Positions 27,588-37,113 are shown, counted from the first letter of the stretch. The stretch is DNA of 64,000 nucleotides from Flavobacterium psychrophilum (GCA_945860385.1 CAMAQD010000007.1:62001-126000); one strand, 5' to 3'. Program-made: numbers and translations. The notes: generated by a model from the sequence alone, not told the origin.

Positions 27588-29762
27588 CTAAATATATTTG
27601 GCAATACCTTCATAAAAATCTTCAGGGACAAATGGTTTTGTTATAACATCATTCATTCCATACGATAAAAGCATATCTCTATTTTCATTCAAGGAAATTG
27701 CTGTGAGTGCAATAATAGGAGTGGTTTTATCAAACTTTCTGATTTGTTGAGTAGCAATAGTTCCATTTATGCCGGGCAGGTGAACATCCATTAAAATCAT
27801 ATCAAATTTATTGTTTCTGACGATTTCTATTGCGTCTTCGCCATTATCAACTATTTCGCATAGAATTCCTTTATTTTTTAACATTTTTTTGGAAACCATT
27901 TGATTGATTTTATTGTCTTCAACCACTAATATTCTTTTATTTAATAAAATGGAATCGTCGTAAGTCTTTGGTTTCTTTATTTTTTTTAAATTTTTGCTAC
28001 CTTCTTTGAATTGTAATTCCAGGGAAAATGAAGATCCCTTTCCAACAGTACTAACGAGTTTTATATTGCCTCCCAAAATTTCAGTTAATTTTTTTACAAT
28101 GGTTAATCCTAAACCCGTTCCTCCATATTTACGGTTTATTCCAACAGAACCCTGCGAAAAACTATTGAATACTGACTCCATTTGATCTTCTGGAATTCCT
28201 ATTCCATTGTCTTTTACTTCAAAATAAATGGTTGCGACGCCATCTTCTATCGATTTGAGTTTTGTAATTAATTGTACTTTACCATTTTTTGTAAATTTTA
28301 AAGCATTATTAATCAAATTCATTATAATTTGAGACAATTTAGTAGGATCACCAATTAAATTATCTGGAATGTTGGAATCAATTTCGAGTACAAAGGCATT
28401 ATTGTTTATTGAGGCTAATTCTTTCAAAGAGTTTTGAATATTTTCAAATAATTTTTTCAAATTAAAGTCAATATTTTCTATTTCGATTTTGTTGGAATCT
28501 ATTTTTTGAATTTCCAGAATATCATTTATAAATGTGGTCAGATAATCTCCCGAAAATTTCAATGATTCCAAATAATTCATTTGCGATTTCTTGGGTTTTT
28601 CCTCTAATAATAAATGCGCAATACCATTAATGGCGTTCAGCGGAGTTCGCAGCTCATGGCTTACTGTAGAAAGGAATTCTGACCTTGCATTGGAAGCTTT
28701 TTCTACTTTTTCTTTGGCAATAATCAGTTCTTTATTTTTCTCTTCTAATAATTGGTTAGATTGTGTTCTGATGATATTATTTTTGTATAAAGCCAAACTT
28801 AAAAGTGATAAAATCGATATCAGCGCAATGGCAAGAATACTGATGAGCTTAGAAAATTTACTCGCTTTTTCCTGCTGCTTGGTTTCTTCATTTATTTGTT
28901 TAATTTCCTTTAATCGTTCCGATTCCTTAAATTCTTCATAATCATCAACACCCAGTTTTTCGTTGTCTAAAAGGGATATGTTTTCTTTTAAATTGGAGTG
29001 TTGTTTCAAATAAGTGTACGCATTATTTTTATCTAACATTTTTTCATAAACAGTACTTAATGCCAGTAAAATAGCTGATTTTTGCTCTATATTTTTGTTT
29101 TTGGCATTCAAATCGAGAGCTTTATTGAAATAATTTAAAGCTAAATTATTCCTGTTTTGAGACATTTCAATAGTTCCAATTTGATACAATGCTTCTGTTT
29201 TGGTATCTAAAATTGCTGGATTGTCTGGTTTTGCTACTATTGCTTTTAAAATTGTAGAAGCTAAATCATCTTCCCCTTTTGATTTATAGATAATTCCTTT
29301 TTGGAGGTTTATTAAATCGGTAGTGTATGTAATTTTTAATGTATCATACAATTTTTGTGCTTTGTCAAAGTAAATTTGAGCATTGTCAAAACTTTGCTTT
29401 TGCATGTAACACAATCCCATATAATAATAAGTAGATGCTTGTATAGAAGAGGGAATTGAGTTTTGAGATATTGCAATACTAGAATTGAAGGATTTTATTG
29501 CATCATCATATTTTTTTACATCGTAGTATAGTTTTCCCAAGAAAAAAGTTTGGTTTGCCTGAGATTCTGTATCATTATTAAATTTGGAATAACTTATGGC
29601 TTTTTGAGTATAAAGTAGCGCGTCTTTGTATTTATTTACCTTGACATTGGAATCGCGCAAATTGCTGTAATAGGCAACACTGTCTATTTTTTTTAAGGAC
29701 TTTTTCTTTTGAGAAAATGAAAATGTACTGATTAAAATGAAAATTATTAGAAAAGACTTCAT
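27588..29762 (-). CDS. TPR-containing membrane hybrid histidine kinase
   Basis: A 724-residue sensor kinase. A signal peptide (MKSFLIIFILISTFSFSQ) leads into a periplasmic array of about five to six tetratricopeptide repeats (30-270). One membrane helix follows (about 305-325, ILAIALISILSLLSLALY), then a coiled coil, HisKA with the acceptor His in STVSHELRTPLNAING, HATPase (DNGIGIPEDQ, GTGLGLTIVKKL) and a receiver domain with Asp in ILMDVHLPGING. TPR-sensor kinases of this design are common in Bacteroidetes and probably read protein-protein contacts in the envelope. It lies 50 bases downstream of gapA on the same strand. No cognate regulator is adjacent. Confidence 0.95.
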   Translation of the reverse strand: MKSFLIIFILISTFSFSQKKKSLKKIDSVAYYSNLRDSNVKVNKYKDALLYTQKAISYSKFNNDTESQANQTFFLGKLYYDVKKYDDAIKSFNSSIAISQNSIPSSIQASTYYYMGLCYMQKQSFDNAQIYFDKAQKLYDTLKITYTTDLINLQKGIIYKSKGEDDLASTILKAIVAKPDNPAILDTKTEALYQIGTIEMSQNRNNLALNYFNKALDLNAKNKNIEQKSAILLALSTVYEKMLDKNNAYTYLKQHSNLKENISLLDNEKLGVDDYEEFKESERLKEIKQINEETKQQEKASKFSKLISILAIALISILSLLSLALYKNNIIRTQSNQLLEEKNKELIIAKEKVEKASNARSEFLSTVSHELRTPLNAINGIAHLLLEEKPKKSQMNYLESLKFSGDYLTTFINDILEIQKIDSNKIEIENIDFNLKKLFENIQNSLKELASINNNAFVLEIDSNIPDNLIGDPTKLSQIIMNLINNALKFTKNGKVQLITKLKSIEDGVATIYFEVKDNGIGIPEDQMESVFNSFSQGSVGINRKYGGTGLGLTIVKKLTEILGGNIKLVSTVGKGSSFSLELQFKEGSKNLKKIKKPKTYDDSILLNKRILVVEDNKINQMVSKKMLKNKGILCEIVDNGEDAIEIVRNNKFDMILMDVHLPGINGTIATQQIRKFDKTTPIIALTAISLNENRDMLLSYGMNDVITKPFVPEDFYEGIAKYI

Positions 29763-29812
29763 GAGTTAGCTGATGGTTTCTTATCAAAAAAATAAAGATA
29801 ATGAATTATTTA

Positions 29813-30805
29813 TTAAGTAGTTAAAATAATTAAATCAATGATTCTGGAGGAATACCCAATTTCATTATCATACCAACCCACAACTTTTACCATTTTATCA
29901 ATCACAGAAGTGAGTTGCGCATCAAACAAACAGGAATTTCTATTGCCAATAATATCCACAGAAACGATAGGATCTTCCGTATAAGCTAAAATTCCTTTCA
30001 AATTATTTTCGGCAGCCAACATAAAAGCAGCATTGATTTCCTCGATGGTCACGGCACGTTTTACATTGAAGGTAATGTCGGTCAACGAACCATCAGGAAC
30101 GGGAACACGAATGCCACAACCTCCAATTTTACCTTCAAATTCAGGAAAAATCTTTGTCAATGCTTTGGCCGCACCAGTTGTTGTAGGAACAATTGATTGG
30201 CTTGCACCACGAGCGCGACGCAAATCTTTGTGCGGTTGATCGTGAAGACTTTGGTCGGTAGTATAGGAGTGAATCGTGGTAATGTAGGCTTGTTCGATGC
30301 CACAAAGTTCGTTGATCACTTTCATCATTGGAGCGGCATTGTTTGTGGTGCAACTGGCGTTTGAAATAATGGTTTCTGTTCCATCCAAAATATAGTCGTT
30401 AACACCAAGAACCACTGTTTTTATGGAATCCACTTCAGAAGGTGCGGAAAGAATTACTTTTTTGGCTCCAGCCAAAATGTGGGCGTTGATTTCGTCGAAG
30501 GTTTTGTATTTTCCAGTGCTTTCAACAACAACATCAATGTTTATGGATTTCCAATCCAGGTTTGAAATGCTTGTTTCGTGAAAAAATAGGAAATGTTTTC
30601 CGTCAACTATAATTCCTTTTTCATCGTGGGAAACTTCGAAAGGCAAAACGCCATGAATGCTGTCGTATTTTACCAAATGTGCCATTGTTTTGGTGTCGGC
30701 AATGTCGTTAATGGCAACAACTTCAATGGTTGGATGGTTCAAAAGCAATCGAAATAAATTTCGTCCAATTCTTCCAAAACCATTTATGGCAATTCTTGTT
30801 TTCAA
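29813..30805 (-). CDS. gap: Type I glyceraldehyde-3-phosphate dehydrogenase
   Basis: A 330-residue phosphorylating GAPDH. The NAD-binding N-terminus is RIAINGFGRIGRNLFR, with the Asp (IND, about residue 34) typical of NAD preference. The catalytic Cys is C152 in SNASCTTNNAAP and the base is H179 in TTIHSYTTDQ. It interconverts glyceraldehyde-3-phosphate and 1,3-bisphosphoglycerate in glycolysis and gluconeogenesis. It follows lipA after a 60-base gap occupied by an unusual palindromic repeat. The window also encodes a non-phosphorylating GapN-type enzyme, so the organism may have two routes at this step. Confidence 0.95.
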   Translation of the reverse strand: MKTRIAINGFGRIGRNLFRLLLNHPTIEVVAINDIADTKTMAHLVKYDSIHGVLPFEVSHDEKGIIVDGKHFLFFHETSISNLDWKSINIDVVVESTGKYKTFDEINAHILAGAKKVILSAPSEVDSIKTVVLGVNDYILDGTETIISNASCTTNNAAPMMKVINELCGIEQAYITTIHSYTTDQSLHDQPHKDLRRARGASQSIVPTTTGAAKALTKIFPEFEGKIGGCGIRVPVPDGSLTDITFNVKRAVTIEEINAAFMLAAENNLKGILAYTEDPIVSVDIIGNRNSCLFDAQLTSVIDKMVKVVGWYDNEIGYSSRIIDLIILTT

Positions 30806-30812
30806 AGTCTTT

Positions 30813-30860
30813 AGGTTAATCGGTTAATCGATTAAACGGTTAAACGATTAACCGATTAAA
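30813..30860. repeat. Palindromic GGTTAATCG-type repeat between lipA and gap
   Basis: Fifteen-base arms TTAATCGGTTAATCG and CGATTAACCGATTAA form a perfect inverted repeat with a core that itself repeats the ATTAAACGGTTAAAC theme, giving a periodic structure. It fills nearly all of the lipA-gap spacer. It may be an RNA hairpin that separates expression of the two genes, or a dispersed repeat family. Confidence 0.75.
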
Positions 30861-30865
30861 CATTT

Positions 30866-31735
30866 TTAAAGAATATGTTTTTGTGCTTTGTAAGAAGAAC
30901 GCACTAATGGTCCGCTTTCTACGTGACGGAAGCCTAATTCCAAACCAAATTTTTCGTATTTGGCGAATTGTTCTGGTGTTATGAATTCTTTTACGGGTAA
31001 ATGTTTTTTGCTAGGTTGTAGGTATTGGCCAATGGTTACAATATCCACTTTGGCATCGTATAAATCCTGCATTGTTTGGAAAACCTCTTCTTCCAATTCA
31101 CCAAGACCAAGCATAATTCCTGATTTGGTTCTGTTGATTCCTTGTTCTTTCAAGTATTTCAACACTTCCAGACTTCGGTCGTATTTGGCTTGAATTCTTA
31201 CTTCACGAGTCAATCTTCGAACGGTTTCCACATTATGCGAAACCACTTCTGGATTGGCTTCCACAATTCTATCAATATTTCTTTCGATACCTTGAAAATC
31301 TGGAATAAGAGTTTCCAAAGTTGTATTAGGATTCATTCTGCGAATGGCTTTCACGGTTTCTATCCAAATAATGGAACCTCCATCTTTCAAATCGTCTCTA
31401 TCCACACTAGTAATTACGGCGTGTTTGATGTTCATTATTTTAATGGAACGCGCTACTTTTTCGGGTTCATCCCAATCCACGGTTTCAGGTCTTCCGGTTT
31501 TTACGCCGCAAAATCCACAAGAACGCGTGCAGATATTTCCCAAAATCATAAACGTTGCCGTTCCTTCTCCCCAGCATTCGCCCATATTCGGGCAACTTCC
31601 CGAGGTGCAAATGGTATTCAGGCTATATTTATCAACTAAACCTCGAAGTTCTGTATATTTTTGACCGATTGGGAGTTTTACTCGCAACCATTTTGGCTTT
31701 CCAACAGGTAATGCATTCTCTAAAACAGTTTCCAT
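30866..31735 (-). CDS. lipA: Lipoyl synthase
   Basis: A 289-residue radical-SAM enzyme. Three auxiliary-cluster cysteines sit in [12 protein letters not shown] (C43, C48, C54) and the SAM-binding cluster in CTRSCGFC (C69, C73, C76). It inserts two sulfurs into protein-bound octanoate to make the lipoyl cofactor of pyruvate and 2-oxoglutarate dehydrogenases. The C-terminal [11 protein letters not shown] carries the conserved RSSY motif. Length matches the family. A TATCTTTG box (31755-31762, minus) lies 20 bases upstream of the start. gap follows on the same strand. Confidence 0.96.
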   Translation of the reverse strand: METVLENALPVGKPKWLRVKLPIGQKYTELRGLVDKYSLNTICTSGSCPNMGECWGEGTATFMILGNICTRSCGFCGVKTGRPETVDWDEPEKVARSIKIMNIKHAVITSVDRDDLKDGGSIIWIETVKAIRRMNPNTTLETLIPDFQGIERNIDRIVEANPEVVSHNVETVRRLTREVRIQAKYDRSLEVLKYLKEQGINRTKSGIMLGLGELEEEVFQTMQDLYDAKVDIVTIGQYLQPSKKHLPVKEFITPEQFAKYEKFGLELGFRHVESGPLVRSSYKAQKHIL

Positions 31736-31754
31736 AAAGTATTTTTTGAAAGCG

Positions 31755-31762
31755 CAAAGATA
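31755..31762 (-). promoter_or_regulatory. -7 promoter element for lipA
   Basis: Read on the minus strand this is TATCTTTG, a full match to TAnnTTTG, 20 bases before the lipA start codon. No clear -33 TTG is seen at the usual distance. Confidence 0.5.
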
Positions 31763-31952
31763 AGTAAAGTAGATTTAGGAATGAGAATTTGTGTATTGGG
31801 AATTTTGATAACGGAATTGGGATTTTATATTATAATAGTTGAAATAGAAACTACTCATTTTGCAATGGTTTGAGTGTGAACACTTATATAAATTCCCTCC
31901 AAAATTGTGAATATCTATTTTTGGAATCATGCTATTTTTCTTCTCTAAAATC

Positions 31953-31960
31953 TATCTTTG
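31953..31960 (+). promoter_or_regulatory. -7 promoter element for the DUF4494 gene
   Basis: TATCTTTG, a full TAnnTTTG match, ends 23 bases before the ATG at 31984. It lies downstream of an in-frame ATG at 31870, so transcription from it supports the later start. Confidence 0.5.
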
Positions 31961-31983
31961 GCATCCTTAAAAAAAAAATAATT

Positions 31984-32541
31984 ATGAGCGGAATGTGGTA
32001 CGAATGCAAAGTAAAATACAGAAAAACAGATGATATTGGAGCACAAAAAGTGACTACCGAACCATATTTGGTAGATGCAATATCTTATACGGAAGCCGAA
32101 TCCAGAATTAACGAAGAAATGAAAGCTTATGTTAGTGAAGAATTTAAAATCACAAATATAAAAGTGGCGAATTATGCCGAAATTCATCCTTTCGAAAATG
32201 CCGATCGTTGGTTTAAATCCAGAGTTTCTTTAATGGCTTATGACGAAGAAAGCGGCAAAGAACGCAAGACGAATATGTATTTATTAGTCCAAGCCAACGA
32301 CGTGAAAGAAGCTTATGACAACACCATTGAAGTAATGAAAGGCACAATGGGAGATTACACTATTCCTGCCATTTCGGAATCTCCGATTATGGATGTTTTT
32401 CCCTATTTCTCTGGTGAAGAAGGAGAATTGGAACAAATGGAAAAATTCAATGCACTTAAAGCTTCAAAACCGGAAAATGATTCAGCAGAAATAGAAGATA
32501 CAATGGAATTTGATGCTAAAGTTGTAGCAGAGAGTTATTGA
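31984..32541 (+). CDS. DUF4494 domain-containing protein
   Basis: A 185-residue cytoplasmic protein starting MSGMWYECKVKYRKTDDIGAQK, the characteristic WYECKVKY opening of the Bacteroidetes DUF4494 family. An upstream in-frame ATG (31870) would add 38 residues unlike the family and would lie before the -7 promoter box, so I chose 31984. The domain covers roughly residues 4-150 (VDAISYTEAESRI, YLLVQANDVKEAYDNTIEVM, ISESPIMDVFPY), and the tail is acidic. The function is unknown; it is conserved across Bacteroidetes. An inverted repeat follows and probably terminates transcription from both directions. Confidence 0.87.
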   Translation: MSGMWYECKVKYRKTDDIGAQKVTTEPYLVDAISYTEAESRINEEMKAYVSEEFKITNIKVANYAEIHPFENADRWFKSRVSLMAYDEESGKERKTNMYLLVQANDVKEAYDNTIEVMKGTMGDYTIPAISESPIMDVFPYFSGEEGELEQMEKFNALKASKPENDSAEIEDTMEFDAKVVAESY

Positions 32542-32565
32542 TTTTTCGTTTTACAGGAAATTAAA

Positions 32566-32630
32566 AGACCGCAAATTCACAAATTAAAGTCCTCATTGGC
32601 TTCAATAATTTGCGAATTTGCGGTTTAATT
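32566..32630. terminator. Bidirectional terminator-like inverted repeat
   Basis: AAACCGCAAATTCGCAAATTA-type arms (32567-32586 and 32606-32625) pair with a single mismatch across a 20-base loop, with T-rich tracts outside. It lies between convergent genes. Confidence 0.7.
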
Positions 32631-32647
32631 TTTTCCAAATCTGTATA

Positions 32648-33271
32648 TTAATCATAAATCGGAAAAAAGAGTATTTCTTCTTTACGGTTTGTTCTAGTCG
32701 AAATTCTAATCTCTTTCAAACAAGTACCTTTTTCATCTTTGGTTTCACATGTTATTAAAACTTCATCAATAAGTGTGTCGTTTTTGTCTTTGGTGACAAT
32801 TTTAGAAAGTTTTTTGTTCGTATAAAAATAATATTGTGTGTAGAAGGTGGTGAAATTGTCCACTATTTTATTGATAGTTCCATCCGTGTTGTAATGATAA
32901 ATGGCTTCGTTTTGTTTGTATTGTTTTTGAGTGTAGCAGCTGATGCGTTCGCGCTGGTTGGGTTTCCACCGAGTTTTGCAGTAATACGGTTCCTTATTTG
33001 GATACTTTTCTACCACAAACCATAATTTCTTTTCGGTTTCTTGCATTAGATTCCCTAGAGAATCTACTGTTTTGGAGTATTTGATCCGGCCATTTTTAGT
33101 AAAGACTATTTCTTTTTTTTGCAAAAGTTTTTTCTGATTATTTTCTACCACATAGATTTCTTCCGTCGCCGATTTTATTCCTTCCGGCAGCAGTCGTATC
33201 TTGGTGTACTTTTTTGAGGTACACGATTGTAGGATCAAGAGCAGGATTAAAAAAAATATAACTCTCATCAT
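32648..33271 (-). CDS. Hypothetical lipoprotein
   Basis: I do not recognise the family. The 207-residue product starts MMRVIFFLILLLILQSCTSKK, with a clear lipobox LQSC (Cys17), so it should be lipid-anchored in the envelope. The mature part has FTKNGRIKYSKTVDSLGN and YHYNTDGTINKI segments that resemble the repeated turn-and-strand units seen in YwqK or RHS-like proteins. Two closely spaced Met codons begin the frame and either could initiate. It is convergent with the DUF4494 gene and is separated by 150 bases from the CocE-type hydrolase. Confidence 0.75.
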   Translation of the reverse strand: MMRVIFFLILLLILQSCTSKKYTKIRLLPEGIKSATEEIYVVENNQKKLLQKKEIVFTKNGRIKYSKTVDSLGNLMQETEKKLWFVVEKYPNKEPYYCKTRWKPNQRERISCYTQKQYKQNEAIYHYNTDGTINKIVDNFTTFYTQYYFYTNKKLSKIVTKDKNDTLIDEVLITCETKDEKGTCLKEIRISTRTNRKEEILFFPIYD

Positions 33272-33421
33272 CGTAAAGTTTGCGATGAACTAAGTTACGG
33301 ATTTTAAGTGATTTAAAATAGAATTATTATATTAGAATTCAGAAATACAAGTGTAACCATCATCTATTCACTCAACTGGAATAGATGTGAAGTCAGTAGA
33401 TTTCGCAGAGTTGGAGAAATT

Positions 33422-35296
33422 TTATTCTAAAATCCCAACGGAAATATAACTTGTTGCTGCAGCATTGTGATATAGTCGATGAAATGCTTTTACATAGTCG
33501 GATTCTGTGGCTTGAAATATATTGGTGAATGTTTGTGGATTGCGGTCAGCCCAAGGAAAGCAGGAACTTTGAACTTGTACCATTATGCGATGTCCTTTCT
33601 TGAAGGTGTGCAAGATATCTTGCAGTTCAAGTGCAATATCTGTAATTTGGTTAGGAATAAAAGGTTCGGGAGTTTCAGGATTATTACGGTATTTGCCGCG
33701 TATAATTTCGCTTCTCACAAGTTGCTGAAAGCCACCATAAATTACTTCTGGTTTTTTTGGATCAGCAGGAGCATCGTTTGGATACACATCAATTATTTTT
33801 ACTACCCAATCAGCATCAGTTCCTGTAACCGCTACTTTTAGCATTGCCATCATATTTCCTGCTAGCGTTGTTTCTTCGGTTAAAACATCTGTTTGATACG
33901 TTAATACATCTGGTCGTTGCGAAGCAAATCGTTGATCTTCGACCATATAAGAACGTACAACACCGTCATTAATTTTTGCAGAATATGGAACTGGATGAGC
34001 AGGATCTGAAAGGAATTCAGAAAAAGAGTTGTCAGCTTCAGGTGCGTCAAAACTTAGCTTTCCATTTTTATGAAAATAGAGTTGTTTGGTTTTTAAATTT
34101 TTTGGCGGATAAGTATCAAATTGTCGCCATTGATTCGAACCAGTATTAAACAAAGTTGCTTCGGGTAAATTTAAGAGCAATTTATCATCGATTAAATAGT
34201 GTTTAAAAAACTGTGCTTCTATAGTTTCTTGATAAAAAGGAGCTGTTTTTTGTCCAAAGTTAACATCGCCCAATGAATCACCCGTAGGTCCAGCCCAACT
34301 TCCGTGAGCCCATGGACCAATCACAACGCAGTTTTGAATTCCAGGATTTAGTTTTTCAATGGTTTGATAGGTTTTAAATGTTCCATATAAATCTTCGGCA
34401 TCATACCAACCTCCAACCACCATGACCGCATGCTTAATTTTTTTCAGATGTGGTAAAAGGTTTCTTTTTTTCCAATGTTCATTGTAATCTGGATTTTCGA
34501 AGTTTTCGAGAAAATATTTATTTCTTTTTTTATAATAGACATCTTCAGCATTTTTTAATGGTCCTAAGTTGAGGAAAAATTGGTATCCATCAGGCGTTCC
34601 CATTTCAAATAGTGAAGAGCCGTACGTTTTTGTAGGTTGTGTATGTTCTTGAAAGTAATTGTAAAAACCAAAATTTGCAGCAAGCATAAAAGCACCATTG
34701 TGAAAAGCATCGTCTCTTCTCAAGTCGGATATTGGAGCCTGCGGTGAAGAAGCTTTTAACGCAGGATGTTCTGCCAATGTTCCAGCAGAAGCATAGAAAC
34801 CGTTATATGAAATTCCCCATTGTCCCGCTTTACCATTGTTATTTTTGATGTTTTTAATTAGCCAGTCTAAAGTGTCATAAGTATCAGAGGCTTCATCAAT
34901 ATCTGTTTTCTGCTTTTTTACATCTAATTGAGGCGTCATTTCAACAAATGTTCCCTCAGAAGCCCATCTTCCTCGCACATCTTGATAAACCACAATATAA
35001 TTATCACGAATCATATAAGGATTCGGAGAAATCCTATAATTCATTTTATCTAGACCATAGGGATTACAACTATATGGAGTTCTATTGATAATAAATGGAT
35101 GTTTAACAGAGTTGTCTTTTGGGGTGTATACTTGTGTAAATAATTTGACACCATCTCGCATAGGAACCATATATTCCGCTTTGTCATAATTATCTTTTAT
35201 ATATTGTGTGTTTTCTGAAGGCGTAAAAGTTTTAGCAGTTTGTGCATTGCCAACTACTGTAAAAAGCAATAGAAAGAGAACTAGGTATTTTTTCAT
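33422..35296 (-). CDS. CocE/NonD family hydrolase (X-Pro dipeptidyl-peptidase S15-like)
   Basis: A 624-residue exported serine hydrolase. The signal peptide is MKKYLVLFLLLFTVVGNA. The alpha/beta-hydrolase domain has the nucleophile in GQWGISYNGFYAS (Ser near residue 163), a strand VYQDVRGRWASEG before it, and the C-terminal jelly-roll domain (about 390-615) typical of CocE and X-prolyl peptidases. Family members hydrolyse acyl esters, amides or beta-lactam precursors. The substrate here is unknown, though periplasmic dipeptide or ester cleavage is likely. Single-gene unit by spacing. Confidence 0.92.
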   Translation of the reverse strand: MKKYLVLFLLLFTVVGNAQTAKTFTPSENTQYIKDNYDKAEYMVPMRDGVKLFTQVYTPKDNSVKHPFIINRTPYSCNPYGLDKMNYRISPNPYMIRDNYIVVYQDVRGRWASEGTFVEMTPQLDVKKQKTDIDEASDTYDTLDWLIKNIKNNNGKAGQWGISYNGFYASAGTLAEHPALKASSPQAPISDLRRDDAFHNGAFMLAANFGFYNYFQEHTQPTKTYGSSLFEMGTPDGYQFFLNLGPLKNAEDVYYKKRNKYFLENFENPDYNEHWKKRNLLPHLKKIKHAVMVVGGWYDAEDLYGTFKTYQTIEKLNPGIQNCVVIGPWAHGSWAGPTGDSLGDVNFGQKTAPFYQETIEAQFFKHYLIDDKLLLNLPEATLFNTGSNQWRQFDTYPPKNLKTKQLYFHKNGKLSFDAPEADNSFSEFLSDPAHPVPYSAKINDGVVRSYMVEDQRFASQRPDVLTYQTDVLTEETTLAGNMMAMLKVAVTGTDADWVVKIIDVYPNDAPADPKKPEVIYGGFQQLVRSEIIRGKYRNNPETPEPFIPNQITDIALELQDILHTFKKGHRIMVQVQSSCFPWADRNPQTFTNIFQATESDYVKAFHRLYHNAAATSYISVGILE

Positions 35297-35472
35297 AATG
35301 GAAATATTTGACGTTTTTTGCTTTGGCTAAGATAATAAAAAGCAAGTAAGAAAAAATCTAGCACTACTTTGAGTTCCGATGGCTCGGAATTTACATTATA
35401 AAGTGGCTTTTTGAGACTCTTTTTTTGTATAAACTATTACTAGCGCGAGCGTAACGCAGGAGCCTTCTGCAT

Positions 35473-35670
35473 TTATAGGTTTGTTGTTTTATCTCTTTTT
35501 ATAAAATCGTAAATTGCACCAATAACAACGCCGATAGCTAATCCAAATCCAGCATCAATAGCAATGTTTCCAGAAGAAATTCCATAAGCTGCTCCGAAAA
35601 CAACACCAAAAGCAGCTCCAACACCGATACCATTTCCATTTCCTGATTTTTTGTCTTTTGATTCTGGCAT
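35473..35670 (-). CDS. Small glycine-rich membrane protein
   Basis: A 65-residue protein, MPESKDKKSGNGNGIG followed by two glycine-rich hydrophobic stretches (VGAAFGVVFGAAYGISSG and AGFGLAIGVVIGAIYDF) and a charged end. The small-residue periodicity resembles a glycine-zipper hairpin in a membrane. No function can be assigned. Similar short glycine-zipper proteins are often annotated in flavobacteria. Confidence 0.6.
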   Translation of the reverse strand: MPESKDKKSGNGNGIGVGAAFGVVFGAAYGISSGNIAIDAGFGLAIGVVIGAIYDFIKRDKTTNL

Positions 35671-35759
35671 AATTTGATGAGTTATATTATTTATAATCTT
35701 ACAATGAACGCTAAAGTTATCGTGTTACTGGCGCTATTGCTTGTTTTGCGCTTGCGGGG

Positions 35760-36917
35760 TTATTTCTTGTTTTTGCAATATTCATCTTGAGCATCTAAAA
35801 CCATTTCTACTTTATTTCCAAGAAATATGGTTTTTTGCAAATCATTACAAATGTTAGTTTTTTCAATTTCTGAAATTTCAGTTTTCTTTTTTGAGGCTAA
35901 AACAGTTACTTCGCTATTCTTCAATAGTTCACGGTCACCTCCAAATTGATGCTTTCTTATTCTTGCAAATGCTCTATTCGCCAATGCAAATTCCATAAAC
36001 GGTTCGATAGTCAGTGCTGTGTCAAAGTCTGCAATTGCATCATCAAATTGCATTTCATTAAGTTTTACGGTTCCTCTTGTAAAGTAGGCTTCAGCAAATT
36101 CAGTATCCAATTCAATTATTTTGGTGCAATATTTAATTGTCGATTTAGAATCTCCGTACTTGTTGCTTTCTCGACTTTTTTCCAAAAGCTGATTAATTTT
36201 TTCAAGACTGGAATCAGGTGTCACTTTTCCGTTTTTGATAAAAACTTTTTCTCTTATTTTTCCATTGGAATAGTATTTAGTGGCTGTTTCATAGACTTCT
36301 CCATTTTTGTAATTACTTTGGAGTTTTACCTGTCCATTCGGAAAATAACTTTCCCAGATTCCTTCTTCTTTTCCATTTACAAATCCTCCTTTTTGTTTTA
36401 ATGAGCCATCTTCATAGTAGGCTTTGTCGAGTCCATTTGGAGTGGAATTGGTATAATAAAGTTCATTTGACAATGTCCCATTTTGATAATACATTTTTCG
36501 GATGCCATCCACTTTTCCATTCTTTAATATACCCTCACCTTGTTTTTTTCCACTGTAATAATAATCAATAAATTTCCCGTCGTAAATTGCATTGTTGTAA
36601 TACCACACACTCTCTTTTCTTTCCATTTGTTTGGTTGATGGTATTCCTTTTATTTCATTTGGTCGATTTCTGAATTCTTTAGTGTAAATATAAATTGCTC
36701 CGTCGAATTTTTCAAAGCCCAAACTTTTTAAAGTATCCTTGTTCTTGATAACATTAACATCAGCTATGTCAATCTCATTAACCTCGTTTCCCCTTTCGGG
36801 GTCTTCCAGTATTGTGATTTTGTCCACAATATAGACTACATTTTCAGACTTATCTTGGGCAAGCGATGGATAACTTAAAAAAAGTATTACAATTATCAAT
36901 AGGAAATTATTTTTCAT
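35760..36917 (-). CDS. MORN/YwqK-repeat protein with TPR domain
   Basis: I start at 36917 (MKNNFLLIIVILFLSYPSLAQ, a good signal peptide). An in-frame ATG at 36941 adds only a lysine-rich octapeptide. Residues about 90-225 carry MORN/YwqK-type repeats (YYYSGKKQGEGILKNGKVDG, YYQNGTLSNELYY, YYEDGSLKQKGGFVNGKEEG), and residues about 240-320 hold two TPR units (FAEAYFTRGTVKLNEMQFDDA). Such repeats make surface or binding scaffolds; no enzyme is suggested. Short GC-rich hairpin repeats follow upstream of it (36998, 37084). Confidence 0.8.
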   Translation of the reverse strand: MKNNFLLIIVILFLSYPSLAQDKSENVVYIVDKITILEDPERGNEVNEIDIADVNVIKNKDTLKSLGFEKFDGAIYIYTKEFRNRPNEIKGIPSTKQMERKESVWYYNNAIYDGKFIDYYYSGKKQGEGILKNGKVDGIRKMYYQNGTLSNELYYTNSTPNGLDKAYYEDGSLKQKGGFVNGKEEGIWESYFPNGQVKLQSNYKNGEVYETATKYYSNGKIREKVFIKNGKVTPDSSLEKINQLLEKSRESNKYGDSKSTIKYCTKIIELDTEFAEAYFTRGTVKLNEMQFDDAIADFDTALTIEPFMEFALANRAFARIRKHQFGGDRELLKNSEVTVLASKKKTEISEIEKTNICNDLQKTIFLGNKVEMVLDAQDEYCKNKK

Positions 36918-36997
36918 TTCTTTTTTTTCTTTTCTTTTCACGGGAAACTATGCCATTGTGAGCATTCTTTTAGTAGTTTACTTTTGTCAGCGTTCAC

Positions 36998-37010
36998 GAG
37001 CGGGACGCTC
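36998..37010. repeat. GAGCGGGACGCTC hairpin repeat, copy 1
   Basis: A GC-rich 13-base hairpin (GAGCG, 3-base loop, CGCTC) preceded by TTCAC, in an otherwise AT-rich spacer. A near-identical copy with the same CACGAGCGGGAC core lies at 37081-37096. Confidence 0.7.
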
Positions 37011-37080
37011 TTGCTAGTTGGAGTGTTAAGTTGCTGATTTTAAATTATTTAAAAAATTAAGTACTATACAAGTTTATGTG

Positions 37081-37096
37081 CACGAGCGGGACACTC
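37081..37096. repeat. CACGAGCGGGACACTC repeat, copy 2
   Basis: Shares CACGAGCGGGAC with copy 1, with one change in the distal arm (ACTC for GCTC). Both copies are followed by a CTAG-containing segment (TTGCTAGTTGG and TTAGCTAGGG). Confidence 0.7.
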
Positions 37097-37113
37097 GCTT
37101 TAGCTAGGGTTTT

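Noticed and set aside
31142..31639. 165-codon open frame on the plus strand
   Set aside because: Antisense to lipA, which has all its cluster cysteines. No start signal or recognisable domain.
35946..36401. 151-codon Cys/Phe-rich open frame on the plus strand
   Set aside because: Antisense to the MORN/TPR gene; composition reflects the opposite-strand repeats.
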